This document shows, piece after piece, positions 20,102-30,334 of a DNA stretch of 64,000 nt. The first letter of the stretch is position 1; the number at the start of each line of letters is the position of its first letter. This stretch comes from Candidatus Onthenecus intestinigallinarum (GTDB lineage: Bacteria > Bacillota > Clostridia > Christensenellales > Aristaeellaceae). Both the position numbers and the translations under genes were made by a program. Location: contig DVFJ01000037.1 of the NCBI GenBank assembly GCA_018713325.1, positions 36,414-100,413 on the forward strand, written 5' to 3'. The notes below the pieces were generated by a model. The model made no database searches. It saw only the letters and a list, made by a program, of their open reading frames with translations, and had not been told where the DNA came from.

Positions 20102-21016
20102 TCAGATCTGCGAGAGCCGACGAAACAGGTCTTCAAACACCGCGTCCCGATCGATCGCGCGCACGCAGCAGATTGGGTGCCGGCGCGGGTCGAAGCTGTA
20201 GTGATGGTCGTATTGCGGGATGGGAGCCGGAATGATCTCGTCGCGCATCCAGCTGCCGGATTCGTCCAGGAGCCAGGCGACGACGGAGATATCCCAAATC
20301 ACGCGACTCCAGGGCTTGCCGGCCGCATAGCGCTCCGCTTCTGCGACGGTATTGTCGACCAGGTAGTCGCACAGCGCGTTACGACCGCGCAACCAGCGGA
20401 TAAGCTCCGGCTCGGTTGCGCGCAGCTGATCGACGACGCCCATGCAGGGCAACTGAACGAGCGCGGCCCCGCTGCTGAAGACGACGCGGGCGGCCGCCAC
20501 GTCCTGGCACATGTTGAACTCCCGCGTGTCGGGCCAGTGCAGCGCGTGCCCGCCCAGCCAGACGATCACGATGCTGCCGGCAATGGACGGATCGAGAAGC
20601 AGGGCGGAGGCGACGTTGGTGATGGCGCCGATCGCCAGTACATACAGCGGCGCCTCCGGCGTATGAGCCGCCGCGCGCCGAACCAGGTCGCGCGCAGCGG
20701 GCGAGTCGACAGGTGTGCGCTCGTCGGGCAGATAGCGCTCGGAGCCGCGCAGCGTGACGGAAGCCAGATCCTCCCGGCCGGCCAGGCGAAGCAGATGCAG
20801 GATCTCTCGATAGCTGCGCTCCATGCCGTCCGCGGGGCCGGCAGACCGTTCGTTGTAAAAAGGTGCGGCGTAAAAGGCCTGGATGGCGGCCCGTTCGCCC
20901 GCGCGCAGCAGGTAGGCGATGGCAAACTGGTCGTCGATCTCGTTATAGGCATCGGTGTCAAGGACCACGTCCACGCGTCCAGACGGACGGCGCAGCAACG
21001 CCGTAAGGTCTTTCAT
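20102..21016 (-). CDS. Inosine-uridine preferring nucleoside hydrolase family
   Basis: VDVVLDTDAYNEIDDQFAIAYLL and VLAIGAITNVASALL motifs; start chosen at MKDLTALL. Confidence 0.9.
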   Translation of the reverse strand: MKDLTALLRRPSGRVDVVLDTDAYNEIDDQFAIAYLLRAGERAAIQAFYAAPFYNERSAGPADGMERSYREILHLLRLAGREDLASVTLRGSERYLPDERTPVDSPAARDLVRRAAAHTPEAPLYVLAIGAITNVASALLLDPSIAGSIVIVWLGGHALHWPDTREFNMCQDVAAARVVFSSGAALVQLPCMGVVDQLRATEPELIRWLRGRNALCDYLVDNTVAEAERYAAGKPWSRVIWDISVVAWLLDESGSWMRDEIIPAPIPQYDHHYSFDPRRHPICCVRAIDRDAVFEDLFRRLSQI

Positions 21017-21092
21017 GGAAGTCCCTCCTTCGCCATTCCACTCGGGCACGTTTGTCCTGCCGTACACAGCCTGCGCCGGCCCTGGACGCAAA

Positions 21093-21647
21093 TCAGGACA
21101 AGTCCCCGTCTTCTTCCGGACAGTCGGACGCGTCTTCTGGCGTGGGATGCTCCGCCTCTGCGGCCCACAGGTCGACGAACGCGACATGTTGCCGCAACGT
21201 ATGCTCCGCGTGCGCCGGCGGACCGAAATCATATGCCCAGGACGAGCTGTCGACCGCTTCATCCGGCGAATCACCGTCGGCGGCGTAGCCGACGCAGGCG
21301 CCGCCGTCTTCCGGAACGGGATCGGACCGGTCTGGGGAGACGTCGCTCTGGGCATCCTCGTCAGGCGCCGCGCGGAAGACGGACGGCCCGGCAACCCGCT
21401 CGGCGCTCTCCGTTCCATCTGCCGACTCCGCAGCCGTATCCAGGGAATCCTCCAGCAGATGGTCGGGATTGATGCCCAGCACGCCGCACAGATCCATCAA
21501 CGTTTGCAGGCTGGCCTTACGGCTTCCGCGCTCGATGTGACCCAGAAACGAGAGGGAAATGCCGCATGTCTGCGCCAGCTGCGCCTGCGTCCAATGAAGC
21601 GACCGGCGCAGTTGACGTACGCGCCGCCCAAAGGCCACGTAGTTCAT
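21093..21647 (-). CDS. XRE-family HTH transcriptional regulator with acidic C-terminal tail
   Basis: FGRRVRQLRRSLHWTQAQLAQTCGISLSFLGHIERGSRKASLQTLMDLCGVLGIN HTH, then ~115 aa Asp/Glu-rich tail. Confidence 0.85.
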   Translation of the reverse strand: MNYVAFGRRVRQLRRSLHWTQAQLAQTCGISLSFLGHIERGSRKASLQTLMDLCGVLGINPDHLLEDSLDTAAESADGTESAERVAGPSVFRAAPDEDAQSDVSPDRSDPVPEDGGACVGYAADGDSPDEAVDSSSWAYDFGPPAHAEHTLRQHVAFVDLWAAEAEHPTPEDASDCPEEDGDLS

Positions 21648-21984
21648 AATCCCCTCCACGAGAAAAATAAATACGAACTTATACAAACATGAGCAATGTT
21701 GGTAGAGAGATTCGACCCACATGCGCAGAATCCTGCCGAACAAAGGCAAATTTTCGTGCTTGGAATGAATTGACGAGGGCTCGGTGAATCAAAACAAAAA
21801 AAGGGACTGGTCAAGCAAAGCAAAACGTGCTATAATATTCGACGTTGGACCTCAACCATGGGATTGCCCGGTTCGTTTTCAAGACCTCCTTCGTCTATCG
21901 CTTCGTTCGATGATCGGAAGTCCGTCTGGAGCACATCAGGGTTTGTCGTCGGGTGAGGCACAAATTTTTCGGGAGGTTTGATTC

Positions 21985-22275
21985 ATGTACCAGGACAAGA
22001 CGCTGACCTGCCGCGAGTGCGGCGCCGAATTTGTTTTCTCCGCTTCCGAGCAGGCGTTCTATGCGGAGAAGGGCTTCCAGAACGAGCCGGGCCGTTGCCC
22101 CAGCTGCCGTGCGGCGCGTCGCGCCCAGAACGGCGGCGGCCGTCCGGAGCGCCAGATGTACGAAGTCGTCTGCGATGGCTGCGGCTGCACGACGCAGGTG
22201 CCCTTCCAGCCCCGTGGCGACAAGCCCGTCTACTGCCGCGAGTGCTTTGAGCGCAACCGTCAGAACCGCTACTGA
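21985..22275 (+). CDS. Small zinc-ribbon protein (probable zf-trcl type)
   Basis: TCRECGAEFVFSASEQAFYAEKGFQNEPGRCPSCRAARR and CDGCGCTTQVPFQPRGDKPVYCRECF. Confidence 0.88.
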   Translation: MYQDKTLTCRECGAEFVFSASEQAFYAEKGFQNEPGRCPSCRAARRAQNGGGRPERQMYEVVCDGCGCTTQVPFQPRGDKPVYCRECFERNRQNRY

Positions 22276-22283
22276 GAAAGAAA

Positions 22284-22307
22284 GGAGCCGAGAGGCTCCT
22301 TTTTTTG
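22284..22307 (+). terminator. Rho-independent terminator
   Basis: GGAGCC-GAGA-GGCTCC then TTTTTTT. Confidence 0.85.
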
Positions 22308-22380
22308 ACGCACTGCGCAGGAAAACGGGCGCGCCGCACAGAAAACAATCCGAAAATTGCCAAAGAAACGAGGAACGCCC

Positions 22381-23160
22381 ATGCAAAGCGCACATTCGCT
22401 GCGAAAGCCGGTTCTGGGCGCAAGCACTGCGACCGGCACGCTCAAGCTCATCGCCCTAGTCTTCATGATGACCGACCACATGGGCAAAATGCTCTTCCCC
22501 GACGTGCCGGAGATGCGTATACTGGGCCGCATCGCGTTTCCGCTGTACGCCTGGTGTCTGGTGGTCGGGTTTTGCTACACACGCAACGTCTGGCGGTACG
22601 CGCTGCGCCTGCTGGCGGTGGGGCTGATCTCCCAGCCGCTCTATATGGCGGCGCTGGCGCATACGTGGCGCGAGCCGAACATCTTCCTGACGCTGCTGCT
22701 GGGGCTGTTGGCGCTCGTGGCCGTCGCGGAAAAGCCCTGGGAGCGCATGAGCCCGGCGGCGCGGGCGCTGGGACGCCTGGCAGCGGGCGTGGGGCTGGCG
22801 CTTTCGCTGCTGCTGGCGCAGCTGCTGGGGTGCGACTACGGATGGCGCGGCGTGCTGCTGATCGTGCTGCTGTATGGCGCGCGCGAACGCGCCGGCGCGC
22901 TGGCTGCGGTGATGGCGGCGTTCTGCCTGTACTGGGGCTCCTCCTCCAGCACCGTCACGTCCTTTCTGGGGCTGACGCTGCGGCCGGAAGGCGCGGCGGC
23001 GGTGCTGCTGTCTCCCTGGCTTCGACTGCAGGCGCTGGCCGTCCTTGCGCTGCCGCTGATGCTCTTCCCCTGGAAGCAAAATGCACGCCTGCCCGCGTGG
23101 GCGGGATATGGCCTGTATCCGGCGCATCTGGCAGTCTTGTGGCTGTTGGAGCGCATCTGA
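22381..23160 (+). CDS. TraX family membrane protein
   Basis: KLIALVFMMTDHMGKMLFP...RILGRIAFPLYAWCLVVGFCYTRN; multi-TM. Confidence 0.85.
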   Translation: MQSAHSLRKPVLGASTATGTLKLIALVFMMTDHMGKMLFPDVPEMRILGRIAFPLYAWCLVVGFCYTRNVWRYALRLLAVGLISQPLYMAALAHTWREPNIFLTLLLGLLALVAVAEKPWERMSPAARALGRLAAGVGLALSLLLAQLLGCDYGWRGVLLIVLLYGARERAGALAAVMAAFCLYWGSSSSTVTSFLGLTLRPEGAAAVLLSPWLRLQALAVLALPLMLFPWKQNARLPAWAGYGLYPAHLAVLWLLERI

Positions 23161-23162
23161 AC

Positions 23163-23204
23163 AAAAAAAGACGACCGGACTGCCCAAAGGCGTCCGGTCG
23201 TTTG
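23163..23204. terminator. Convergent/bidirectional terminator
   Basis: ACGACCGGAC...GTCCGGTCGT flanked by A run and short T run. Confidence 0.7.
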
Positions 23205-23213
23205 CGTGGCAGA

Positions 23214-23597
23214 TCAGGCCTTGTCCGGCTGCGCGTTCTTGTGCGGCTCCAACGTCTCGTGCAGGATCTCGTCGTCGTGCTGAAGATGACGGATCTCCCA
23301 GTGGATCAGGAAATTCAGCGCGCCGCGCAGGATGATGATGGCACCTACGGTGAGAATCTCGTTCCAGTCGCGCGCGATGACGGTGCGCAGGATCTCGCCG
23401 CCGAGCTTGAACTCCAGACCCAAGGCCATGGACTGCGCCAAATCCAGCCGGATATTGGAACCGCGGCGCGAAAAGAAGCAGAAAAAGTCGCGTATGGCGC
23501 CCAGGATGATGATGACGACGCCCATGAGCTCCAGCAGGTGAATCGTCAGCGTAATGCCGATGCTGAAGTAGAGTTCCAATTGGTCCATCCATTCCAT
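23214..23597 (-). CDS. DUF1622 family membrane protein
   Basis: Multi-TM with SNIRLDLAQSMALGLEFKLGGEILRTVIARDWNEI. Confidence 0.85.
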   Translation of the reverse strand: MEWMDQLELYFSIGITLTIHLLELMGVVIIILGAIRDFFCFFSRRGSNIRLDLAQSMALGLEFKLGGEILRTVIARDWNEILTVGAIIILRGALNFLIHWEIRHLQHDDEILHETLEPHKNAQPDKA

Positions 23598-23818
23598 AAA
23601 TCGTCCCTCCCTCCCAACGTATTCACTGCCTAAGAGTATAGCGTATTTTAGGGCTTTTTGCAAACGAAACATTGAGGGCTCCATGCGGATGTGCGCGGGG
23701 CGATTGCAAAAAGGACGTCCAGGGTGTAAAATAAGTGAGGCATTGCGCCGGACTTTATTTTATTTGCACTTTTTCCAACCTAGGGCTATCGGACCGACAA
23801 AACAGAGAGGATGATTGG

Positions 23819-24688
23819 ATGGAGAAGATCGCAGTTTTGACCGATTCGGCCTGCGACCTATCAGAGGAAATGCAAAGGGAAAACGGAATCGACATCGTCA
23901 ACTTCAAGATCGCGCTGGATGGTAACGCCTACACAGAGCGGGAGGATTTTACCCCGCAGGAATACTATGAGATGCTGCGCAATGCAAAGGGCGTTCCCAC
24001 GACCTCTCAGGTGACGGCGCATGAGTTCCTGGAAAAGTTCAAGGCGTATGACGACGCGGGCGTGGAGCAGGTGCTCTATGTGAGCATCAACTCCACCGGA
24101 TCGGCAACCAACGCCGCCGCCCATCAGGCAGCCGAGCAGCTGCGCGAGGAGCGGCCCGACAGCGCCCTGCGCGTGCACATCGTCGACAGCCACTGCTACT
24201 CCCTGGGCTACGGCTACCCCGTCGTACAGGCGGCGCAGGCGCTGCGCGCTGGCACGCCCATGGACGAGGTGATCGACCGGCTGGAGGACACGTTCGCCCG
24301 CACGGAGATCCTGCTGTGCGCCTATTCGCTTAAGGTCATTCGCAAGTCCGGTCGCATTTCGGCGGCGGCTGCGATTGCGGGCGAACTGCTCGGGCTGCAC
24401 CCGATCTTCACGCTCAACGACGGCGTGTCCGAAGTCGTGCGCAAGGTGCGCGGCGAAAAGGCGGCCGCCAGCGCCGCGGCTTCACTGATGCGCGCGCGCA
24501 TCGTCGAGGGCGGCGCATACGGCATCGCCGCGACGGATGAGCGCTATATTCGCGCGTATGCCGAGGCGTGCGAAAAGGCGGTTGGATATCCGCCGGCCTT
24601 CTGCGGATACCTGGGCGCGGCGGTCGCATCCAACACGGGTCCCGACGCCGTGGGCCTCATCTACATCGGCGAAAAAAGGCCGCGTTAA
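23819..24688 (+). CDS. DegV family protein
   Basis: KIAVLTDSACDLSEEMQRENGIDIVNFKIALDG; PTTSQVTAHEFLEKF. Confidence 0.93.
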   Translation: MEKIAVLTDSACDLSEEMQRENGIDIVNFKIALDGNAYTEREDFTPQEYYEMLRNAKGVPTTSQVTAHEFLEKFKAYDDAGVEQVLYVSINSTGSATNAAAHQAAEQLREERPDSALRVHIVDSHCYSLGYGYPVVQAAQALRAGTPMDEVIDRLEDTFARTEILLCAYSLKVIRKSGRISAAAAIAGELLGLHPIFTLNDGVSEVVRKVRGEKAAASAAASLMRARIVEGGAYGIAATDERYIRAYAEACEKAVGYPPAFCGYLGAAVASNTGPDAVGLIYIGEKRPR

Positions 24689-24693
24689 GGGCC

Positions 24694-24734
24694 GCGGGCG
24701 TCTGCGCAGAGGATGCGCGGACGCCCGCTTTTTT
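24694..24734 (+). terminator. Rho-independent terminator after degV
   Basis: GCGGGCGTCTGCGC...GCGCGGACGCCCGC then TTTTTT. Confidence 0.85.
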
Positions 24735-24844
24735 GTGGAAAAAAAATTCCTTTTTCGGGAGCGGGAAACAAAAATCTCCTTGCGGATTAACGTGCAATGT
24801 GGTATGCTAATATTGTTTTTATGGAAGAACACGGACGGGGGCTG

Positions 24845-25519
24845 ATGAACGTGTCGGAACGCGAAACGCGCTCGTCGGAGATGAGCAGAGAGGTCGCCTG
24901 GAAAAACCTGATATGCAAAATTGACGGCGTACAGTCCGCGCGCGTGGTCTTTGGCGAGCGCGGAGAGGTGGAGGAGATCCACGTCATCGCGGATGAGCGG
25001 CGCACCGCCAAGCAGGTGACGCGCGACATCCAGTCTGCCCTGATGGCCGCCTTTGACGCGGAGATCGACTATCGCGTCATCAGCGTAGCGCGCATCCCCG
25101 TGGAAGAAAGCCGGGAGGAGTCCCTTCCTGTCCAAAACGTCCGCCTGCTCTACGAGGGCATCGACCTGCATTCCCAGCGGGACAGCATGTCTGTGGGCGT
25201 GCGGCTGGGCTGCGGCGACCGCGAGTATGAGGGACTGGCCTCCTGCCAGAGCGGCGCGTTCTCCCGTCAGCGCATGGTCGCCATGGCCACTGTGAGCGCG
25301 ATCAACGAATTCATGGGCGCGCCTGTGTTTGAACTGATCGACGTGCAGACGGCGCAGGTCAGTGGACGGGCGGCCGTGCTGGCAAGCGTCAACTGCGTGA
25401 AGGGCCCCGAGCTGCTGCTCGGCGGCGCTTTCCTGCGCGACGATGCGGACAAGGCCGTCGTCAAGGCCACGATGGACGCCGTCAACCGCCGCGTGAGCTA
25501 CATCAAGCGTTCCCTGTAA
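24845..25519 (+). CDS. Conserved-looking hypothetical protein
   Basis: ~224 aa, no TM; N-terminal alpha/beta domain (DGVQSARVVFGERGEVEEIHVIADERRTAKQVTRDIQSALMAAF) and C-terminal domain; upstream start (24821) possible. Confidence 0.75.
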   Translation: MNVSERETRSSEMSREVAWKNLICKIDGVQSARVVFGERGEVEEIHVIADERRTAKQVTRDIQSALMAAFDAEIDYRVISVARIPVEESREESLPVQNVRLLYEGIDLHSQRDSMSVGVRLGCGDREYEGLASCQSGAFSRQRMVAMATVSAINEFMGAPVFELIDVQTAQVSGRAAVLASVNCVKGPELLLGGAFLRDDADKAVVKATMDAVNRRVSYIKRSL

Positions 25520-25564
25520 CAGAAGCCCACTTTGCCATGCCTTTTTTCGCGCCTCTCATTTGAC

Positions 25565-25793
25565 GAAACAGATCCGGCCACAACGGCATCTTTCAAAGCG
25601 TAGCGGATATAGCCTGCTCAACTAGCGGTAAGCAGAGCCTGTGAAACAGGAGGCTATATATCGTGAAGAAGATCATGCTGGCCGTCTCGGCGGTGGCTGC
25701 GTTCCTGCTCTCTTCCGGCGCCTTCTTTGGCTGGAACTGGAAGTACTAAGCTTTAGGTAGGATCATCTGGAACCATGCGGCCGGATCTGTTTC
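25565..25793 (+). promoter_or_regulatory. Putative structured leader: 15-bp inverted repeat enclosing a three-way-junction RNA and a short ORF
   Basis: GAAACAGATCCGGCC (25565-25579) perfectly complementary to GGCCGGATCTGTTTC (25779-25793); inner stems ATATAGCC/GGCTATAT (25607-25614/25652-25659), TGCT/AGCA (25615-25618/25631-25634), CCTGT/ACAGG (25638-25642/25646-25650). Confidence 0.5.
25663..25749 (+). CDS. 28-aa hydrophobic small peptide
   Basis: GTG start preceded by AGGAGG; VKKIMLAVSAVAAFLLSSGAFFGWNWKY*; not in the ORF track because of its length. Confidence 0.5.
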   Translation: MKKIMLAVSAVAAFLLSSGAFFGWNWKY

Positions 25794-25841
25794 TATACAT
25801 TCGGCCCCTGTTTGCACCGCCGCAGCAGGCGGAGGTAGCTG

Positions 25842-27125
25842 ATGAATAAAAGCCAAAAGGTCTACATCGCTTTCATATTTCTCGTTGGACTGTTGATTAC
25901 GGCCGTGGACGTCATGCCCTCGGTGCTGATCGTTCGCGAGGCGGGGCCGTCCAACGCCCTGCCACAGATGGTCATCATGCTGGTGCTGATGGCCGTCTTT
26001 CGCTCCATTCCGCTACAGTTATCCGAAGAGCACATCGTAGACGTCTCCTTCATCATCGTGCTTGCGGCCGTCTTGACGATGGAGGCGTCGGTCGTGCAGC
26101 TGCTCTACGCGCTGAGCACGCCGCTTATGTTTGCGCGCGAGGGCCGGACGCAAAAGCTGGGCCTGAGCCTGTTGCACCGGCCGGTTCAGCTGCTGTTCAA
26201 CACCTGTATCGTGCTGATCGCGCTCTCGTTTGCCAATGTGGTGTTCCTGCTCCTGGGCGGCAACAACGAGAGCTTCCGCATCCCGTATTCGATCCTGCCC
26301 AGCACGCTGTTCTCCGCGGTCGTCATGGTCGTCAACCTGCTGCTGCTGCTCGTGCTCTTTGCCCTGGGCGGCGAGGACGTCCGCGGCAACCTGCGCGAGA
26401 ACATCGTGGGCATTCTGCCCAACATCCTGGCGACGATGCCCGTCGGCATTCTGCTGGCCTATATGCTCAAACTGCCGGGCGGCGAATACCTGCTGGCAAT
26501 CTTCATGCTGCCGCTGCTGCTGGCGCGGTATTCGTTCAAACTCTATGTGGAGAGCAAGGAGCAATACATCAACATGATCGCGGCGCTCTCCAGCGCCATC
26601 GAAGTCAAGGACCCCTATACCGAGGGCCATTCGCGCCGCGTGAGCGAATACGCCGTGCGCATCGCGCAGGTGATGAACCTGCCGCACAAGCGCATCGCCG
26701 ACCTGCGCGTGGCCGCCCTGCTGCATGATATCGGCAAGATCGGCGTCAACGATCAGGTGCTCCACAAGCACGGACCGCTCGACGACGAAGAATGGAAGAT
26801 CGTACGCCAGCATCCGGTGATCGGCTATCGCATCATCAGCTCGCTCAACATCGCCGAGACGGCCAAGCAGGCGATCCTGCACCATCACGAGCGATTTGAC
26901 GGCAAGGGGTATCCCGACGGCAAGCCCCTGTCCGAGCTGCCGCTGGAGGTGGCCATCCTCTCCATCGCGGATGCGTTTGACGCGATGACGAGCGACCGGC
27001 CCTACCGCAAGGCGATGCCCAAGGCGCGCGCGCTGGACGTGCTGCGCGCGGAGGCGGGCAACCAGTTCCACAGCGAGGTCGTCGCCGCAATGGAAGAAGT
27101 GGCCCGCACGCTCGACCTGCCTTGA
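25842..27125 (+). CDS. HD-GYP domain phosphohydrolase with N-terminal membrane domain
   Basis: VKDPYTEGHSRRVSEYAVRIAQ...ALLHDIGKIGVNDQVLHKHGPLDDEEW...HHERFDGKGYPDGKP...SIADAFDAMTSDRPYRKAM. Confidence 0.95.
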   Translation: MNKSQKVYIAFIFLVGLLITAVDVMPSVLIVREAGPSNALPQMVIMLVLMAVFRSIPLQLSEEHIVDVSFIIVLAAVLTMEASVVQLLYALSTPLMFAREGRTQKLGLSLLHRPVQLLFNTCIVLIALSFANVVFLLLGGNNESFRIPYSILPSTLFSAVVMVVNLLLLLVLFALGGEDVRGNLRENIVGILPNILATMPVGILLAYMLKLPGGEYLLAIFMLPLLLARYSFKLYVESKEQYINMIAALSSAIEVKDPYTEGHSRRVSEYAVRIAQVMNLPHKRIADLRVAALLHDIGKIGVNDQVLHKHGPLDDEEWKIVRQHPVIGYRIISSLNIAETAKQAILHHHERFDGKGYPDGKPLSELPLEVAILSIADAFDAMTSDRPYRKAMPKARALDVLRAEAGNQFHSEVVAAMEEVARTLDLP

Positions 27126-27180
27126 TCCCTTCCGGCCCGCTTCGGCGGGCCTTCTCATCAGGAAGCGGAGGAATGCCATC

Positions 27181-27729
27181 GTGATGCTCATTCTGGCGGC
27201 CGTGCCGGTCGCGCTGTGCCTGCTGCTGGCGCGCCGCAGGGGCGGCGGCCTGCGCCGGATCGCCCACAGCGAGATCCAGGCGCTGGCGCTGCCCATCCTG
27301 GCCTTTTTGCTGGAGGCTGCCTTTCAGGCAGCCTCCCGGTATGTCAGGCTGCCGGACGGCGCGCTCGCCCTGCAGGTGCCGATCCAGTATGCGGCGCTGC
27401 TGCTGTTCGCCTGGCGCAACCGGCGCTTTGACCCCGGCGCATGGGCCGCTGGCGCGGGCGCGCTGTGCAACTTCGCCGTCATCGCGCTCAACGGGTTTTG
27501 CATGCCCGTGTCGTCCACATCGCAGGCGGCCGGAATGCTCGCGGCAGGGGAGATCTACGGCTACGCGCTGCGGGATGCGTCCACGCGCCTGGCGTGGCTT
27601 GGCGACGTCATCCCGCTGGCCGGCGGATTTGCCAGCGTTGGAGACCTGCTGCTCATTGCGGGCGCTGTGCGCCTGCTGTATGCGATGATGCTTCCGCGCA
27701 GAGAGGAGGACGCGCATGGGACGGCATGA
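27181..27729 (+). CDS. DUF5317-like membrane protein
   Basis: Multi-TM; GALCNFAVIALNGFCMPVS...WLGDVIPLAGGFASVGDLLLIAG. Confidence 0.7.
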   Translation: MMLILAAVPVALCLLLARRRGGGLRRIAHSEIQALALPILAFLLEAAFQAASRYVRLPDGALALQVPIQYAALLLFAWRNRRFDPGAWAAGAGALCNFAVIALNGFCMPVSSTSQAAGMLAAGEIYGYALRDASTRLAWLGDVIPLAGGFASVGDLLLIAGAVRLLYAMMLPRREEDAHGTA

Positions 27730-28567
27730 AGAGGCGATCGAAAGACACGGATTTCGCTTCAAGCACAGCCTGGGACAGAACTTCATCTTTGATGAGGCGC
27801 TGCTGGACCGCCTGGCGGAGGCTGCCGGCGTGACGGCGCAGGACGACGTGCTGGAGATCGGCCCCGGCAGCGGCACGCTGACCGCCCGTCTGGCGGCGCG
27901 CGCGCACCGGGTGCTGGCGCTGGAGCTCGACCGCGCGCTGATACCCGTGCTGCAAGACGCGCTGGCCGGCCGCGGCAATGTGACGCTCGTGCAGGGCGAC
28001 GCGACCCGGGCGGACCTGTGTGGGCTGGCGGCGCAGGCCTTTGGCGAGGGGCGGCCGTTTCTCGTTGTGGCCAACCTGCCCTATTATGTGACCACGCCGG
28101 TGCTTACGCGCCTGTTGACCGAGAGGCTGCCCGTGGCGCGCATCGCCGTCATGGTGCAGCGCGAGGTCGGCGAGAAGCTGACGGCGCAGCCGGGAGATGC
28201 GGCCTACTGCCTGCTGTCGGCGCTGTGCGCCTGGCATGCTAAGGCGCGCGAGGCGCTCGCGGTACCCGCTGCATATTTTATACCGCGGCCGAAGGTGGAC
28301 TCCTCCTTTATGGTGCTGGACATGCGTGAACAGCCGCCCGTGCCGGAGGCTGACGCCGGCCTGACGATGCGTGTGGCGCGCGCGGCGTTTGCGATGCGGC
28401 GCAAGACGATGCTGAACAACCTGCAGCCCGCCTTCGGCCTGACGCGCGAGCAGGCCCAGGCCTGTCTGGAGGCCGCCGGCATCGAGCCCGCGGCGCGCGG
28501 CGAGACGCTCTCCGTGCAGGCGTTTGCCGACATCGCGCAGGCGCTGGCGCAAATCAAGAAAATCTAA
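27716..28567 (+). CDS. rsmA: 16S rRNA (adenine1518/1519-N6)-dimethyltransferase RsmA/KsgA
   Basis: HSLGQNFIFDEALLDRL...VLEIGPGSGTLTARLA...VVANLPYYVTTPVLTRLL. Confidence 0.97.
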   Translation: MGRHEEAIERHGFRFKHSLGQNFIFDEALLDRLAEAAGVTAQDDVLEIGPGSGTLTARLAARAHRVLALELDRALIPVLQDALAGRGNVTLVQGDATRADLCGLAAQAFGEGRPFLVVANLPYYVTTPVLTRLLTERLPVARIAVMVQREVGEKLTAQPGDAAYCLLSALCAWHAKAREALAVPAAYFIPRPKVDSSFMVLDMREQPPVPEADAGLTMRVARAAFAMRRKTMLNNLQPAFGLTREQAQACLEAAGIEPAARGETLSVQAFADIAQALAQIKKI

Positions 28568-28738
28568 AAATTTTTTTGATTTCTTTTCGAGTCCGGGAGG
28601 AAAAACAGGTTTTTCGTCGAAAATATAACAATGAGGGTAAGGATTGGATTTTCTATCAGATCCGGCTTGCCCATGTTGCAATCTTCCTGTCCGCGCTGCG
28701 GTGCGGATGTGACAAAAACGCATGGAGGGACATCAGAA

Positions 28739-30316
<1,578 letters not shown>

Positions 30317-30334
30317 TTTCATCCACCGCGCACG

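Noticed and set aside
25585-25660. Class I c-di-GMP (GEMM) riboswitch upstream of the HD-GYP gene
   Set aside because: Only CAAAGC resembles the consensus; GAAA tetraloop, receptor and GGTAGC elements not found. Needs cmscan.
25600-25662. tRNA or tRNA-like gene (D-arm-like GCTCAACTAGCGGTAAGC and anticodon-arm-like CCTGTGAAACAGG)
   Set aside because: No T-arm consensus, no acceptor pairing, P1 pairs instead directly around the two arms; treated as an unknown structured leader.
28631-28738. 36-aa N-terminal extension of PckA containing CPRCGADV
   Set aside because: PckA starts normally at 28739 with its own RBS; the extension is likely 5' UTR.
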